Notes: generated from the letters alone by a model not told the origin. A stretch of 64,000 nt of DNA from Marichromatium bheemlicum (GCF_012276755.1 NZ_JAAXKX010000006.1:1-64000); one strand, 5' to 3'; positions 1 through 11,197 are shown, counted from the stretch's first letter. Numbers and translations are program-made.

Positions 1-39
1 GGGGGGGCCGGGCTGGGGTTTAACCCCCCCGGCCGGCAC

Positions 40-3000
40 TCAGGCGCGCCCCCCCCCGCGCCCGTTCATCCGTCCCCGCACCAGCACGAAGAACAGCGGC
101 ACGAACAGCACCCCGAGCAGGGTACTGGCGACCACACCACCGAGCACACCGGTACCGATGGCGTGCTGGCTGCCCGAACCGGCGCCGCTGCTCAGCGCCA
201 GCGGCAACACCCCGAAGCCGAACGCCAGCGAGGTCATCACGATCGGGCGGATACGCATGCGCGCCGCCTCGATCGCCGCCTCGATCGCGCTCTTGCCCTG
301 TTCCTGCAGGGTACGGGCAAACTCGACGATGAGGATGGCGTTCTTCGCCGCCAGGCCGATGGTGGCAAGCAGGCCGACCTGGAAATAGATATCGCTCGGT
401 AGCCCGCGCCCGCTGGCGGCGATCACCGCACCGAGCACCCCGAGCGGCACCGCCAGCATCACCGCGAAGGGCACCGACCAGCTCTCGTAGAGTGCGGCCA
501 GGGCGAGGAACACCACCAGCGCCGAGAGCGCATAGAGCATCGGGGCCTGAGCGCCGGCGGCCCGCTCCTCGAAGGAGATCCCGGTCCACTCCATGCCGAT
601 CCCGGTCGGCAATCGATCGACCAGCGATTCCACCACCGCCATCGCCTCGCCCGAGCTGACCCCGGGCGCAGGCTGACCGAGCACCTCGGCCGAGGGCAGC
701 CCGTTGTAGCGCTCCAGGCGCGGTGAACCATGGGTCCAGTGCCCCGAGGCAAAGGCCGAGAAGGGGACCATCTCGCCATGCTCGTTGCGCACGTACCAGG
801 CATCGAGGTCCTCGGGCTGCATGCGGAACTCGGCATCGGCCTGCATGTAGACCTTCTTCACCCGCCCGGCGTGGACGAAATCGTCGATATAAGCACTGCC
901 CCAGGCGCTCGACAGGGTGTCGTTGATGTCGGCCAGCGACAGCCCGAGCGCCCCGGCCTTGATGCGATCGACCTCGACCTGGTATTGCGACTCATCCATC
1001 CGCCCGTTGGGGCGTACCGCCATCAATGCCGGGTGCTCGGCGGCCATTGCCAACAACTGGCCACGCGCGGCCATCAGCGCATCATGGCCAAGCTCGCCCT
1101 GGTCCTGCAGCTGCAGATCCCAACCGGTGGCGTTACCCAGCTCCACCACCGGCGGTGGCACAAAGGCGAAGACCCGCGCGTCGCGGATCCGCGCGAAGCG
1201 CTGCATCGCCCGTGCCGCCACCGCCTTGACGTGCTGCTGCGGATCGGTACGCAGATCCCAGTCCTTGAGCTGGACGAAGCCGATGCCCATGTTCTGGCCC
1301 TGCCCGGCGAAGCTGAAACCGGCGATGGTGATCAGCTGCTCGACGGTCTCCTGCTCGTCCTCGAGGAAGTACTGCTCGACCTCACGGATCACCTCCAGGG
1401 TCCGCTCCTGACTGGCCCCCGCCGGCAACATCACCTGCACCGCGAGGATCCCCTGGTCCTCGTCGGGGAGGAAGGCGGTGGGCATCCGTGCATGCAACAT
1501 CGCGAGCACACCGACCAGCGCCAGATAGACGCCGACGAACAACCAGCGCCGCCGCACGATGCCACCGACGCTGCGGGTATAGGTGCCGACACTGCGCTCG
1601 AAGTTGCGGTTGAACCAGCCGAAGAAGCCGCGATTCGGGGCATGCTCGACCGGTTTGAGCAGGGCTGCGGTGAGCGCCGGGCTGAGGGTCAGGGCCACCA
1701 GCACCGAGAGCAGCATCGAGGAGACGATGGTCACCGAGAACTGACGGTAGATCACCCCGGTCGAGCCACCGAAGAAGGCCATCGGCACGAACACCGCCGA
1801 GAGCACCAGGGCGATACCGATCAGCGCGCCGGTGATCTGATCCATCGAGCGCCGGGTGGCCTCGCGCGGCCCCAGCCCCTCCTCGCGCATCACCCGCTCG
1901 ACGTTCTCCACCACCACGATGGCATCGTCGACCAGGAGGCCGATGGCCAGCACCATGGCAAACAGGGTCAGGGTGTTGATCGAATAGCCGAAGGCAGCGA
2001 GCACCCCGAAGGTCCCGAGCAATACCACCGGCACCGCGATCGCCGGGATCAGGGTGGCGCGCAGGTTCTGCAGGAACAGATACATCACCACGAACACCAA
2101 CAGCACCGCCTCGAGCAGGGTCTTGACCACCTCGTGGATGGAGATGCTCACGAAGGGCGTGGTGTCGTAAGGGAAGACCGCCTCCATCCCCTCGGGGAAG
2201 AAGGCCGAGAGCTGCTCGAGCTTGCGCTTGACCGCGTCGGCCGTCTCCAGCGCGTTGGCCCCGGTGGCCAGACGGATACCCAGGCCCGAGGCCGGCTGAC
2301 CATTGTGGTGGGCGAGCTTGCCGTAGGTCTCGCCGGCGAGTTCGATACGGGCGACATCACGCAGATAGACGGTGGCCCCGTCGCTGGTGGTGCGCAGGCG
2401 GATGGCACCGAACGCCTCGGGGGTGCTCAAGCGGTCCTGGACGTTGATGGTGGCGCTGATGCGCTGCCCCGGCAGCGCCGGCACCGAGCCAAGCTCACCG
2501 GCCGAGATCTGCGCGTTCTCGGCGCGGACCGCGCGCGCCACGTCGGCGGGACTCAGCCCATACTGATTGAGCCGATTGGGGTCGAGCCAGATGCGCATCG
2601 CATACTGCGAGCCGAAGGCGGTGACCTCGCCCACCCCCTCGACCCGGCTGAGCGGATCCTTGACGCGACTGGCGATGTAGTCGCCGAGATCGGTGCGATC
2701 GAGCTGGCCATCGCGCGAGACGAAGGCCACCACCATGAGGAAGTTGCGCACCGACTTGGCCACCCGGATGCCTTGCTGCTGCACCGATTGCGGCAGCATC
2801 GGCAGCGCCAGCTGCAGCTTGTTCTGCACCTGCATCTGGGCGATGTCGGGGTCGGTGCCATTGGCGAAGGTCAGGGTCAGCGAGGCGACACCGGTCGACT
2901 CACTGGTTGCCGACATATAGCGCAACCCGTCGAGCCCGTTCATCTGCTGCTCGATGACCTGGGTGACCGAATCCTCCAGGGTGCGCGCCGAGGCCCCCGG

Positions 3001-3147
3001 ATAGGTCGCGGTGATGGTGATCGCCGGCGGTGCGATATTGGGATACTGCGACACCGGCAGTGCCAGGATCGAGAGCACGCCGGCGAGCATGATGACGATG
3101 GCGATGACCCAGGCGAACACCGGGCGATCGATGAAGAAACGAGCCAT
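40..3147 (-). CDS. RND efflux pump inner-membrane transporter (HAE1/AcrB-MexB type)
   Basis: This 1035-aa protein is the proton-driven pump of a tripartite multidrug efflux system in the inner membrane. It starts [13 protein letters not shown], the usual AcrB-family N-terminus, so I placed the start at 3147 and not at an in-frame codon 14 residues upstream. Visible family marks are the [12 protein letters not shown] porter segment, the TM4 aspartate pair in [13 protein letters not shown] and the TM10 lysine in [12 protein letters not shown]. Length matches the family (about 1030-1050 aa). The adaptor gene lies 90 bp upstream on the same strand. No outer-membrane factor gene is present, so the pump may borrow a TolC elsewhere or its gene may lie left of the window. 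Substrates cannot be read from sequence. Confidence 0.95.
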   Translation of the reverse strand: MARFFIDRPVFAWVIAIVIMLAGVLSILALPVSQYPNIAPPAITITATYPGASARTLEDSVTQVIEQQMNGLDGLRYMSATSESTGVASLTLTFANGTDPDIAQMQVQNKLQLALPMLPQSVQQQGIRVAKSVRNFLMVVAFVSRDGQLDRTDLGDYIASRVKDPLSRVEGVGEVTAFGSQYAMRIWLDPNRLNQYGLSPADVARAVRAENAQISAGELGSVPALPGQRISATINVQDRLSTPEAFGAIRLRTTSDGATVYLRDVARIELAGETYGKLAHHNGQPASGLGIRLATGANALETADAVKRKLEQLSAFFPEGMEAVFPYDTTPFVSISIHEVVKTLLEAVLLVFVVMYLFLQNLRATLIPAIAVPVVLLGTFGVLAAFGYSINTLTLFAMVLAIGLLVDDAIVVVENVERVMREEGLGPREATRRSMDQITGALIGIALVLSAVFVPMAFFGGSTGVIYRQFSVTIVSSMLLSVLVALTLSPALTAALLKPVEHAPNRGFFGWFNRNFERSVGTYTRSVGGIVRRRWLFVGVYLALVGVLAMLHARMPTAFLPDEDQGILAVQVMLPAGASQERTLEVIREVEQYFLEDEQETVEQLITIAGFSFAGQGQNMGIGFVQLKDWDLRTDPQQHVKAVAARAMQRFARIRDARVFAFVPPPVVELGNATGWDLQLQDQGELGHDALMAARGQLLAMAAEHPALMAVRPNGRMDESQYQVEVDRIKAGALGLSLADINDTLSSAWGSAYIDDFVHAGRVKKVYMQADAEFRMQPEDLDAWYVRNEHGEMVPFSAFASGHWTHGSPRLERYNGLPSAEVLGQPAPGVSSGEAMAVVESLVDRLPTGIGMEWTGISFEERAAGAQAPMLYALSALVVFLALAALYESWSVPFAVMLAVPLGVLGAVIAASGRGLPSDIYFQVGLLATIGLAAKNAILIVEFARTLQEQGKSAIEAAIEAARMRIRPIVMTSLAFGFGVLPLALSSGAGSGSQHAIGTGVLGGVVASTLLGVLFVPLFFVLVRGRMNGRGGGRA

Positions 3148-3237
3148 GACAGGCGGACCTCTGCTCCGGAGATGGACGAATGCGCGCAAGCGCGGGGCGG
3201 TGGCGCATCATGGCGCCACCGGCGGCGGGCGAACCGC

Positions 3238-4410
3238 TCAGTCGTTGGTAGCGGCGAGTGGATCGACCTCGACGGTGCGCACCTGCGCCCCCGGACGGAC
3301 CTTCTGCGAGCCCTCGACGATCACCCGATCGCCGTCCTCGAGCCCGGCATCGACCAGCCACTGCCCGTCGATGGCACGATCGATGACCAGCTCGCGCTGG
3401 GCGACACGATCGTCACCATCGACCACCAGCGCCGTGGGTTGACCGCGGCGGTCGTAACGCACCCCTTGCTGCGGCACCAGGATCGCCTGCTCGCGCACCC
3501 CCTCCTCGACCAGGGCACGCACGAACATCCCGGGCAGCAACAGGTGATCGGGGTTGGGGAAGGTCGCGCGCATGGTCACCGCGCCGGTGCTCGGATCAAC
3601 CGTCACCTCGGAGAAGGCGAGCCGCCCGACGAGCGGATAGGTCGAGCCGTCCTCGAGGATCAGCCGCACCTGCGGCTGGGCGTCGGCGGCACGAGACAGC
3701 CGGCCGTCGTCGAGCGCCTGGCGCAACCCCAGCAGCTGGGCACTGGACTGGGTGATGTCGACATAGATCGGATCGAGCTGGCGCACCGTGACCAGCGCCA
3801 GCGACTGGTTGGCGGTCACCAGCGCCCCCTGGGTCACCACCGATCGTCCAACCCGCCCCTCGATTGGCGAGGTCACCCGGGTATAGGCGAGGTTGATACG
3901 AGCCGTAGCGAGCGCCGCCTCGTCGACTGCCACGGTGGCGACCGCCTCCTTGAGCGCGGCCTGGGCATCGTCGTGATCTTCCTGGCTGACGGCGTTGGCG
4001 GTCAGCAGGTCGGCATAACGCGTGGCCTTGAGCCGGGCGCGCTCACGAGCGGCGCGCGAACGGGCGAGCGCCGCCTCGGCGCTGTCATAGGCGGCTTGAT
4101 ACAGCTCGGCGTCGAGCTGGTAGAGCACCTCACCGGCACTGACATAGCCGCCTTCCTCGAACAATCGGGCCTCGATGATGCCACCGACCTGGGGGCGGAC
4201 CTCGGCGATGCGATAAGGGCTGGTACGCCCCGGCAGTTCGGTGGTCAAGGTAGTGGGCCGCGCGGCGAGCGTCACCACCCCGACCTCGGGGGGAGCACCG
4301 GCGGCACTGGCGGTGCCGGGGGTATCGGAGGATTCACACCCGGCCAGGGCGAGGACGAGCGCGAAAGCGCACAGCAGCGCCGGGACCGAACGGCGACCGT
4401 CGAGTGTCAT
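3238..4410 (-). CDS. RND efflux periplasmic adaptor lipoprotein (MexA/AcrA family)
   Basis: This 390-aa membrane-fusion protein links the RND pump to an outer-membrane channel. It has a signal peptide ending in a lipobox (LAGC, Cys25), so it is probably lipid-anchored to the periplasmic face. After that come the first half of a lipoyl/barrel-sandwich domain (VRPQVGGIIEARLFEEG), a helical hairpin around residues 105-165, the second lipoyl half (RVTSPIEGRVG) and the beta-barrel with DPIYVDITQS. It is the first gene of a two-gene operon with the pump downstream, and it is divergent from the tetR gene across a palindromic operator. Expression is therefore probably repressed by that TetR protein. 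Confidence 0.95.
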   Translation of the reverse strand: MTLDGRRSVPALLCAFALVLALAGCESSDTPGTASAAGAPPEVGVVTLAARPTTLTTELPGRTSPYRIAEVRPQVGGIIEARLFEEGGYVSAGEVLYQLDAELYQAAYDSAEAALARSRAARERARLKATRYADLLTANAVSQEDHDDAQAALKEAVATVAVDEAALATARINLAYTRVTSPIEGRVGRSVVTQGALVTANQSLALVTVRQLDPIYVDITQSSAQLLGLRQALDDGRLSRAADAQPQVRLILEDGSTYPLVGRLAFSEVTVDPSTGAVTMRATFPNPDHLLLPGMFVRALVEEGVREQAILVPQQGVRYDRRGQPTALVVDGDDRVAQRELVIDRAIDGQWLVDAGLEDGDRVIVEGSQKVRPGAQVRTVEVDPLAATND

Positions 4411-4430
4411 GGCAACCTCAGGGGGAAGTG

Positions 4431-4464
4431 GATTGAACGTTCATTCTAGAATGAATGATCAATC
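4431..4464. promoter_or_regulatory. 34-bp palindromic TetR-type operator between efflux operon and tetR
   Basis: The centre is a perfect 16-bp palindrome, TTCATTCTAGAATGAA (4440-4455). It is flanked by outer arms GATTGA (4431-4436) and TCAATC (4459-4464) that are also complementary. The site lies 20 bp before the adaptor start and about 85 bp before tetR, where a dimeric TetR repressor would control both directions. The location and symmetry are seen; binding is inferred. Confidence 0.75.
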
Positions 4465-4548
4465 TAATCAGCGCCCCGAGCGGCGTCAAGCGTAGAATGC
4501 GCCCGGGCGCTTCCGACACCAGACATGCACAGAGGGGAGGAGAGGACG

Positions 4549-5133
4549 ATGTCGCAATCATCGGCGACGCCGGAGCCGCGCTGCGAGGCCAGACGCAGAC
4601 AGATCCTCGATGCCGCCGCCGCCTGCTTCGCCCGCGAGGGCTTCCACGGCGCCAGCATCGCCAAGATCTCGAAGGCCGCGGAGATGAGCTCCGGGCACAT
4701 CTATCACTTCTTCGAGAACAAGGAGGCGATCATCGCCGCCCTGGTCGAGCGCAAGCTCGAGCAGTCGCTGACCATGGTGCAGCAGTTCGAGCACGCCGAC
4801 GACGTGCACCAGGCGATGCAGGAGCGTGTCGACATCGGCGTCAACGAGCGCACCGACCTCGACTATGCCGCGCTGGAACTCGAGATCCTCGCCGAGGCGG
4901 CGCGCAACCCACGGGTGGCGGCGATCGTACAGACGGCCGATGCTGCCAAGCGCGAGCGCCTACGCCGCTTGCTGGTGAGCGCCCGCGGCGCCCCCAGCGG
5001 CGACGAGGCCGCCGCCACCGAGATCATCATGGCGCTGTTCGACGGCCTGGCCTCACGCGCGATCAGCAACCCGGGACTCGATCGCAACGCCCTGCTCGCG
5101 CCACTGCAGGCGGCGTTACGAGCCCTGACCTGA
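4549..5133 (+). CDS. TetR/AcrR-family repressor of the RND efflux operon
   Basis: This 194-aa regulator has a TetR N-terminal helix-turn-helix (RRRQILDAAAACFAREGFHGASIAKISKAAEMSSGHIYHFF, residues about 20-60) followed by a helical ligand-binding domain. I chose the ATG at 4549 because a GGAGGAGAGG stretch sits just upstream; an in-frame ATG at 4525 has no such signal. It is divergent from the adaptor/pump operon, the standard layout for a local repressor that releases its operator when it binds a pump substrate. The inducer is unknown. Confidence 0.93.
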   Translation: MSQSSATPEPRCEARRRQILDAAAACFAREGFHGASIAKISKAAEMSSGHIYHFFENKEAIIAALVERKLEQSLTMVQQFEHADDVHQAMQERVDIGVNERTDLDYAALELEILAEAARNPRVAAIVQTADAAKRERLRRLLVSARGAPSGDEAAATEIIMALFDGLASRAISNPGLDRNALLAPLQAALRALT

Positions 5134-5136
5134 GGC

Positions 5137-5436
5137 TCACCAGGGGTTGATGCGCCGCTCCGCGCCACCCCAGGCCGCATCAGGTGTGGTGGCGCGGGGC
5201 CGATACTCACGCACCACCAGGGCCTGTCCCTCTAGACGCAGTCCACGCAATCGCGCGATCAGCGCCTCGCCCTCGACGCGCGAGGCGGTGCGGGCGACGA
5301 AGAAGTGATAGCCGCGTCGCCAGCGGTCCTCGCCGTCATAACGGTGCAAGTCGGCGCGTAACCCGACCCCGCCGATACAGGCGCGCAAGGCCTCCAGGGT
5401 CGCGCTCCCCGGCAGGTTACCGATGAACACCTCCAT
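5137..5436 (-). CDS. small RRM-fold RNA-binding protein
   Basis: This 99-aa protein begins MEVFIGNLPGSATLEALR, a clear RNP2-type strand followed by the first RRM helix. An RNP1-like strand (RRGYHFFVAR) follows around residue 45, and VEGEALIARLRGLRLEGQALVVREY fits the second helix and last strand. Bacterial single-RRM proteins are thought to bind RNA, but the aromatic positions here are only partly conserved. I set the start at MEVF because the upstream in-frame extension is Arg/Pro-rich with no RBS. It converges on tetR with only 3 bp between stop codons and lies just downstream of the chemoreceptor gene. Confidence 0.7.
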   Translation of the reverse strand: MEVFIGNLPGSATLEALRACIGGVGLRADLHRYDGEDRWRRGYHFFVARTASRVEGEALIARLRGLRLEGQALVVREYRPRATTPDAAWGGAERRINPW

Positions 5437-5467
5437 CGACCGACTCCTGCCCGCCGCCGAGCCTCGC

Positions 5468-7102
5468 TCAGGTCCTGAACTGGGTCGCCTGCGCCTGCAG
5501 CTCGGCGGCAAGGCGCTCGAGTTGTTGGCCGGCGTGCTCGAGCTCGTTCATGTTCTCGCTGGCGCGGTGGTTGGCGTCGCTGATCTTCACCACCCCCTGG
5601 TTGATCTCATTGGCCACTGCGGTCTGCTCCTCGGCGGCGGTGGCAATGCGGTTCATCATCTCCGAGATGCCGTCGACGGCACCGGTGATCGCCTCGAGGG
5701 CGTCGCCGGCACGTTCCACCCGGTCGACCGACAGCGTCGCCGCCTCCTGGCTCTGCCCCATCTCGTGGGCGGCCTGTCGCGAACTCTGCTGCAACCGCCC
5801 CACCATCGCCTCGATCTCGCGCGCCGAGGACTGGGTTCGGCTGGCCAGGGTGCGCACCTCGCCGGCGACCACCGCGAAACCGCGCCCGGCCTCGCCGGCA
5901 CGCGCCGCCTCGATGGCGGCGTTGAGCGCGAGCAGGTTGGTCTGCTCGGTGATGCTCTGGATGACATCGAGCACCTTGCCGATGTCCTGGGCATCGACCT
6001 CCAGCGAGTGCAGCACCCCGGCGGCGGTCTCGATACGTTCGGCCAGGCCGGTGATCGCCATCACCGTCTCCTGCGCCTGGGCGCGCCCCTGATCGGAGAG
6101 CGACTTGGCCCCCTGGGCCGAGTCGGCGGCGCTGGCGGTGTTGCGCGCGACCTCCTCGGCCGAGGCGGTCATCTCCTGCATCGCGGTGGCGACGTGCTCG
6201 GACTCGACGTTCTGCTGGGTCGCGCCCTCGCGGGCCTCGAGCAGGTTGCCCGACATCTGCGTAGCCGCCGAGGACAGGCTGATCGCCGAGCCACCGATAC
6301 GCTCGACCAACTCACGGAAGCGTGCGAGCATGCGCCCGAAGGCATGGGCGATCTGACCGATCTCGTTATCGGTATCGAGATCGATGGCCACCGAGAGATC
6401 GGCGTGCTCGGCAATGTGCACCATGGTGTCGCGTAGACGGCCGAGCTGCGAGGTGATCGAGCGATAGGTGATCCACCCGAGCGCTACCAGCACCAGGGTG
6501 GTCAACAGCCCCAAGGCGATGAATAGTAACCGCGACCGCTCATAGAGAGCGTTGGCCGCCTCGCGCTCGGCGCCAGCGACCTGTAGCTGCAGCTCCACCA
6601 GCTCGGTGATCTTGGCGCTGATCGGATCGATGCGCTCGTAGAGCGGGCCATCGAAGGCGTCGAGCCGACCGGCGACCATGCCGCGCAACCCGGCCAGCTC
6701 GCGCTCGAGCCCGCCAAGCGCCTGGTCGGCGCTGGCGAACAGCGCGCGTGCCTCATCGACTAGGCGTTGCTCCTCGGCATTGAGATCGGTCTGCAGATAA
6801 CGCGTCCAACTCGTCTCGATCTCGGCACGCGCGGCGCGGATGCTGGCAAGCGCCTGCTCCGCGGTGAGACGCCCGGCATTGGCCTTGTTGACCGCATCGA
6901 TGACGGACACGGCATAGTCGTCGGCGATGAGTTTGAGCCCCTTCATCGGCACGACCCGATCCTGATAGATCCGGTCAATACCGGCATTGACCCGCTGCAA
7001 CAGGGTCGTGGCGCTCCAGGTCAACACCACCATGGCGAGGATGGGGATCAGCGCCAGGATCGCGAGCTTGGTGCTCACCCTGGCATTATCGATCAGTTTC
7101 AT
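5468..7102 (-). CDS. methyl-accepting chemotaxis protein (4HB-type sensor)
   Basis: This 544-aa chemoreceptor has a TM helix at about residues 12-33, a mainly helical periplasmic sensor of about 155 residues consistent with a four-helix bundle, a second TM near 191-212, a HAMP linker and a C-terminal coiled-coil signalling domain. The conserved hairpin tip is recognisable as [19 protein letters not shown], where CheA and CheW dock. An AGGAAG Shine-Dalgarno lies 7 nt before the ATG. No che genes adjoin it, so it probably signals to a shared chemotaxis array. The ligand is unknown. It is the first of two chemoreceptors here; the second is divergent. Confidence 0.95.
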   Translation of the reverse strand: MKLIDNARVSTKLAILALIPILAMVVLTWSATTLLQRVNAGIDRIYQDRVVPMKGLKLIADDYAVSVIDAVNKANAGRLTAEQALASIRAARAEIETSWTRYLQTDLNAEEQRLVDEARALFASADQALGGLERELAGLRGMVAGRLDAFDGPLYERIDPISAKITELVELQLQVAGAEREAANALYERSRLLFIALGLLTTLVLVALGWITYRSITSQLGRLRDTMVHIAEHADLSVAIDLDTDNEIGQIAHAFGRMLARFRELVERIGGSAISLSSAATQMSGNLLEAREGATQQNVESEHVATAMQEMTASAEEVARNTASAADSAQGAKSLSDQGRAQAQETVMAITGLAERIETAAGVLHSLEVDAQDIGKVLDVIQSITEQTNLLALNAAIEAARAGEAGRGFAVVAGEVRTLASRTQSSAREIEAMVGRLQQSSRQAAHEMGQSQEAATLSVDRVERAGDALEAITGAVDGISEMMNRIATAAEEQTAVANEINQGVVKISDANHRASENMNELEHAGQQLERLAAELQAQATQFRT

Positions 7103-7784
7103 CGGCTAACTTCCTGCTAACGGGCCCGGGACAGGGAGATGACTCGCCACGATATCCCATCGGACCAGAGAATGAGAGACATGGCCATCGCGGCCTGTTG
7201 AGAAGATCCCGCCGCCACCGGCACCGGCACCGGCACCAACCACCGGCCTCGCCCCATGCCAGGTCATCGTTCACCCGCACCATGCCTCGGACGGACACGA
7301 ACAGCGCCGATCCGTTGCGGCGCCAGCGACATCGCCCGTCGTCGGGTCGTGCATGAACGGCCCCTCAGCGACGCTTCAATCATAGCAACGCCGCCGGTGC
7401 CGGCAGCATGCGCATCATCGATGATCCGGCAATCGAGCCCCCTCGACACCACGCCGGGACAGACCTCCCGAACCCCGTCATGAGCCGCTGGACAGCGCCC
7501 CATCGCGACGCACCGTCGGTCGGGGTACACCATGACCGGCTCGGCAGAAACGTCTCCGTCCATCCCCGACCCCAGCCGCGCCATTGGATCTGCCACCGAT
7601 CACCCCCAATAACGGTGCAGCAAAAGCCGTTACACCGGGACCTACCGGGGCGAGCCGCACGGAGCCTCACCTCGCCGATCACACGATGTGCACGACGGTC
7701 TGAGCACGCAACAATCAGAGGCACGGGCATTCGCACACACCACCCCCGTGCCGATCCGGTACAGACAAGCACAGGGGTAGACGC
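7103..7784. other. 682-bp intergenic region between divergent chemoreceptor genes
   Basis: I see no convincing gene here. Short open frames on both strands are Arg/Pro/Thr-rich and lack an RBS or recognisable domains. The region has a short GGCACC tandem run near 7220 and must carry the promoters of both flanking receptor genes, but no clear -35/-10 pair or riboswitch fold could be assigned by eye. Confidence 0.4.
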
Positions 7785-10337
7785 ATGAGGTTGTTAAACA
7801 GGCACTCGATCGGTTTCAAGATCGCGCTATGGTCAGGCTCGATATTGGTGGTGCTCGGATTCGGGATCACCGTCTATGCCCTGTCACAGATGAACACCAT
7901 GGCCGAGGAGCAGCGCATCGCGGCACTCGAAACGGCACGTGAGCTGATCATCAACGCCACCAAGGAACAGGCCGCCACTATCGAGGCCGACACCGAGGAG
8001 CCACTGAGCGTCGCTCGCACCCTCGCCCAGGCGCTCGGGGTGGCGGCACGCAAGGATGCCGACGCCATGACCACGGCGGACTGGAAACGCTTGAGCGAGC
8101 GCTACCGCGAACTCGAGGCGATCACCGCCATGGCGCGCGCGAGCGTCGCCGACTATGTCGCCGCCGAGCAACGCGGCGAACTCGGTCGTGCCGAGGCCCA
8201 GCAGTTGGCCATCGCCGCGATCCGGCGCATGCACACCGAGGACAGCAGCTATCTGTGGATCCAGGACCGGACCCAACCCTATCCACGCATGGTCTTCGAC
8301 CCCGTCGAGCGTGAACTCGAGGGGCGGGTGCTCGACGACCCGAGCTACAACACCGCGATGGACGCCGGCAAGAACCTGTTCGTCGCCATCGACGAGCAGG
8401 TCGCCGAGGACGGTGCCGGCCACATCCATTACGACTGGACCCCCGAGGGCGAGTCCACGCCCCGCACCAAGCTCGCCTTCGCGCGCCAGATCCCGGAGTG
8501 GGACTGGGTGGTGGTCTCCTCGCTGTGGCTCGACGAGATGGCCTTCTTCTCGCGCGACGACGTCAACCAGATGCTGCGCGCGGTCCTCCTCGAGCACCCC
8601 GACTACCTCGGCGTCTACACCGCCTGGGAGCCCGACGCCTTCGACGGCGCCGACGCACGTTACGCCAACACTGCCAACCACGACGCCAGCGGTCGCTTCA
8701 TCCCCTACTGGAGCATCGATGCCGCCGGGACCCCCAAGGTCGAGGCCCAGGTGGACTACGAGATCGAGGGCAAGGGTGACTTCTACCTGATCCCCCGACG
8801 CACCCGCCAGGAGCAGGTCATCGACCCCTATCTCTACCCCGTACAAGGCGAGGAGCGCCTGATCACCTCGATGGTGGTCCCGGTACTGCAGGGCAACGAC
8901 TTCCGCGGCATCGTCGGCGTCGACATCGAACTCAGCCACTTCCAGCAACTCGCCGAGGAGACCGCCGCCGGGCTCTATGGTGGACGCGCCAAGGTCGCGC
9001 TGGTGGCCAACGACGGCACCATCATCGGCTCGAGCCGCCGCCCCGACATGGTCGGCAAGCCGCTCGCCGATCTCACCGACGATGCCACGCGCATCGTCAC
9101 CACCCTGCAGCGTGGCGAGCCGCTACTGATCGAGAACGACACCGAGGTGCTCGCCTTCACCCCGATCCAGCTCGGCGTCAATGATCGCCCCTGGGGCATC
9201 GGTGTGGCGGTCCCGCTGGAGGCGATCACCGCCGCCGCCGACCACGCCGCCGCCGCCGCGCGTCAGTCGGCATTGGTGATGATCCTGGTCTCGGTGGTGA
9301 GTATCATCGTCGGCATCGTACTGATGCTGCTGGTCACCCGAGCCATCGTGCGCCGCATCCAAAGGCTCACCGGGATGATGCGCGACGTCGCCGAGGGCGA
9401 GGGCGACCTCACCCGTACCATCGAGATCCACGGCAAGGATGAACTCGCCGAGCTGGCCGCCGCCTTCAACCTGTTCCAGGGCAAGCTGCGCGACCTCATC
9501 GCCGAGATCGCCGGCGGCAGCGAGCGCCTGGCCGCCGCGGCCGAGCAGCTCTCGGCCACCAGCCAGCAGACCGACGACCAGGTGCGCATGCAACAGGCCG
9601 AACTCGAGCAGGTGGCCACGGCGATGAACGAGATGACCGCCACCGTCGCCGAGGTCGCCCGCAACGCCACCGAGGCGGCTGCGGCGACCCAACAGACCGA
9701 CCAGGAGGCCGCCGCCGGCAGCCAGGTGGTGGCCAGCTCGATCGCCTCGATCGAGGTGCTCTCGCAGCGCGTCGAGGGCGCCACCGAGGTCATCGCCCGA
9801 CTCTCCGAGGACTCGGCCGAGATCGGCAAGGTGCTCGACGTGATCCGCGCCATCGCCGACCAGACCAACCTGCTCGCACTCAACGCCGCGATCGAGGCAG
9901 CACGCGCCGGCGAGCAGGGGCGCGGCTTCGCGGTGGTCGCCGACGAGGTGCGCACCCTGGCCAGCCGCACCCAGGCCTCGACCACCGAGATCCAGCAGAT
10001 GATCGAGCGGCTGCAGTCGGGCACCAGCCAGGCGGTAGCGGCGATGGAGGAGAGCCGCACCCAGGCCCAGGAGAGTGTCGCCATGGCCGGCGAGGCCGGC
10101 AGCTCGCTCGAGCAGATCACCCGCTCGGTGAGCACCATCAAGGACATGAACAGCCAGATCGCCAGCGCCGCCGAGGAGCAGGCCGCCGTCTCCCAGGAGG
10201 TCGATCGCAACCTGATCAACACCACCCAGGCGATCGAGGGGGTGAGCGCAGGCGCCACCCAGATCAAGCACGCCTCTGGTGAGCTGGCCGAACTCGCCGC
10301 CGGTCAGCAGGAGCGCGTCGGCCGGTTCAAGGTCTGA
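7785..10337 (+). CDS. methyl-accepting chemotaxis protein with large dCache-type sensor
   Basis: This 850-aa chemoreceptor has an N-terminal TM (about residues 12-33), a very large periplasmic sensor of roughly 450 residues, a second TM near 495-520, a HAMP domain and a full MCP signalling domain. The sensor carries Cache-like signatures ([31 protein letters not shown], and [20 protein letters not shown] near the membrane-proximal module). It may be a fusion of two Cache units, as it is longer than an ordinary dCache. The signalling tip reads [19 protein letters not shown]. An AGGGG ribosome-binding site precedes the ATG. Cache receptors usually bind small organic ligands; the specific one cannot be told. 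Confidence 0.94.
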   Translation: MRLLNRHSIGFKIALWSGSILVVLGFGITVYALSQMNTMAEEQRIAALETARELIINATKEQAATIEADTEEPLSVARTLAQALGVAARKDADAMTTADWKRLSERYRELEAITAMARASVADYVAAEQRGELGRAEAQQLAIAAIRRMHTEDSSYLWIQDRTQPYPRMVFDPVERELEGRVLDDPSYNTAMDAGKNLFVAIDEQVAEDGAGHIHYDWTPEGESTPRTKLAFARQIPEWDWVVVSSLWLDEMAFFSRDDVNQMLRAVLLEHPDYLGVYTAWEPDAFDGADARYANTANHDASGRFIPYWSIDAAGTPKVEAQVDYEIEGKGDFYLIPRRTRQEQVIDPYLYPVQGEERLITSMVVPVLQGNDFRGIVGVDIELSHFQQLAEETAAGLYGGRAKVALVANDGTIIGSSRRPDMVGKPLADLTDDATRIVTTLQRGEPLLIENDTEVLAFTPIQLGVNDRPWGIGVAVPLEAITAAADHAAAAARQSALVMILVSVVSIIVGIVLMLLVTRAIVRRIQRLTGMMRDVAEGEGDLTRTIEIHGKDELAELAAAFNLFQGKLRDLIAEIAGGSERLAAAAEQLSATSQQTDDQVRMQQAELEQVATAMNEMTATVAEVARNATEAAAATQQTDQEAAAGSQVVASSIASIEVLSQRVEGATEVIARLSEDSAEIGKVLDVIRAIADQTNLLALNAAIEAARAGEQGRGFAVVADEVRTLASRTQASTTEIQQMIERLQSGTSQAVAAMEESRTQAQESVAMAGEAGSSLEQITRSVSTIKDMNSQIASAAEEQAAVSQEVDRNLINTTQAIEGVSAGATQIKHASGELAELAAGQQERVGRFKV

Positions 10338-10343
10338 TCGCCA

Positions 10344-10383
10344 GGCGCGATGTCACCGAGTGGGAACTCGGTGACATCGCGCC
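10344..10383. terminator. perfect 18-bp stem hairpin after chemoreceptor gene
   Basis: Two 18-nt arms (10344-10361 and 10366-10383) are perfectly complementary around a GGGA loop. The hairpin begins 7 bp after the chemoreceptor stop codon and lies about 70 bp before the next operon. There is no U-tract on either side, so it may be a Rho-type 3' end, an mRNA-stabilising structure or a protein site and not a classical intrinsic terminator. Confidence 0.55.
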
Positions 10384-10454
10384 GGTCACTAGAAAAACTG
10401 CCGGCGTGGACGCCGGCCAGACGCATCTGCCAACGCACAGGGATATCGCCGATC

Positions 10455-10940
10455 GTGCATCGTCGTTCGACAGCCATCATCGCCCGTGGAGCACTGTTCG
10501 TGCTGCTCTGGTCGATCCTGGCTGGAACCGATCCCGCATCCTGGGTCATCGGCATCCCCACCGTGCTCTTGGCCACCTACCTCAGTCTCAGCCTCTCCTC
10601 CCCCGCGCGCCGGCGCCCCCGGCTACTGGCGCTGCTGCGCTTCCTGCCCTACTTCCTCGGGCAGTCGCTGCGGGGCGGTCTCGACGTCGCCCTGCGGGTC
10701 CTCAGCCCCCAGTTGCGGATCGACCCCGGCTTCGTCGACTACCGCACCCAGCTCACCGACCCGGCCGCGCGGGTGCTGTTCCTCGACACCATCAGCCTGC
10801 TACCCGGCACCCTGGGCGCCGATATCCGTCGCCAGTGGGTACGGGTCCATGCCCTCGATATCAGCAGTGATGTCCGCCCCGAGCTCGTCGAGTTGGAGCG
10901 CCGCATCGCCGCGCTGTTCGCACACGAGGCCAGCCCATGA
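10455..10940 (+). CDS. mnhE: Mrp-type antiporter subunit E (MnhE-like)
   Basis: This 161-aa membrane protein is the first gene of a nine-gene operon for an Mrp/MBH-like membrane complex. It has N-terminal hydrophobic helices (IIARGALFVLLWSILAG, WVIGIPTVLLATYLSL) and the MnhE-typical core with VALRVLSPQ and DTISLLPGTL. I chose the GTG at 10455 because it gives the family length (about 160 aa); upstream in-frame codons would run back into the terminator hairpin. In canonical Mrp systems subunit E supports a multi-subunit cation/proton antiporter. Here the operon ends convergent to the carboxysome regulator cbbR, which suggests a link to inorganic-carbon supply, an inference. Confidence 0.85.
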   Translation: MHRRSTAIIARGALFVLLWSILAGTDPASWVIGIPTVLLATYLSLSLSSPARRRPRLLALLRFLPYFLGQSLRGGLDVALRVLSPQLRIDPGFVDYRTQLTDPAARVLFLDTISLLPGTLGADIRRQWVRVHALDISSDVRPELVELERRIAALFAHEASP

Positions 10941-11197
10941 AGACACTTGCCCTGATCGCTGCATTGGCCCTGCTGGCCAGCATGTCGCTGGGGCTGATCC
11001 AGGTGCTGCGCGGCCCCAGTGCAGCCGACCGGATGATGGGCGTGCAGCTGCTCGGCACCAACGGCATCGGCGTGCTGTTGCTACTCGCCATCGCGCTCGG
11101 GCTACCGGCACTGCTCGATGTCGCGCTGATCTTTGCGCTGCTCGCGGCGGTGGCCGCCGCCGCTCTCACCCGTCGCCGCCTGCAGGGGCCACCGTAA
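10937..11197 (+). CDS. mnhF: Mrp-type antiporter subunit F (MnhF-like)
   Basis: This 86-aa protein has three predicted TM helices and matches MnhF/MrpF in size and in the segment VLRGPSAADRMMGVQLLGTN, which carries the conserved Gly-Pro and Asp-Arg of the family. It overlaps mnhE by 4 bp (ATGA) and mnhG by 1 bp, so the genes are probably translationally coupled. Its role is structural within the Mrp-like membrane arm. Confidence 0.88.
   Translation: MKTLALIAALALLASMSLGLIQVLRGPSAADRMMGVQLLGTNGIGVLLLLAIALGLPALLDVALIFALLAAVAAAALTRRRLQGPP

Noticed and set aside
730..4449. Very long + strand open frame (1239 codons) opposite the RND operon
   Set aside because: It is antisense to two well-recognised genes, has no domain and is low-complexity His/Arg/Gly/Asp; this is a GC-codon shadow.
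7600..7784. Possible cyclic-di-GMP or other riboswitch before the large chemoreceptor
   Set aside because: The leader has a GCACAGGGG stretch, but the conserved paired elements of known folds could not be assembled.
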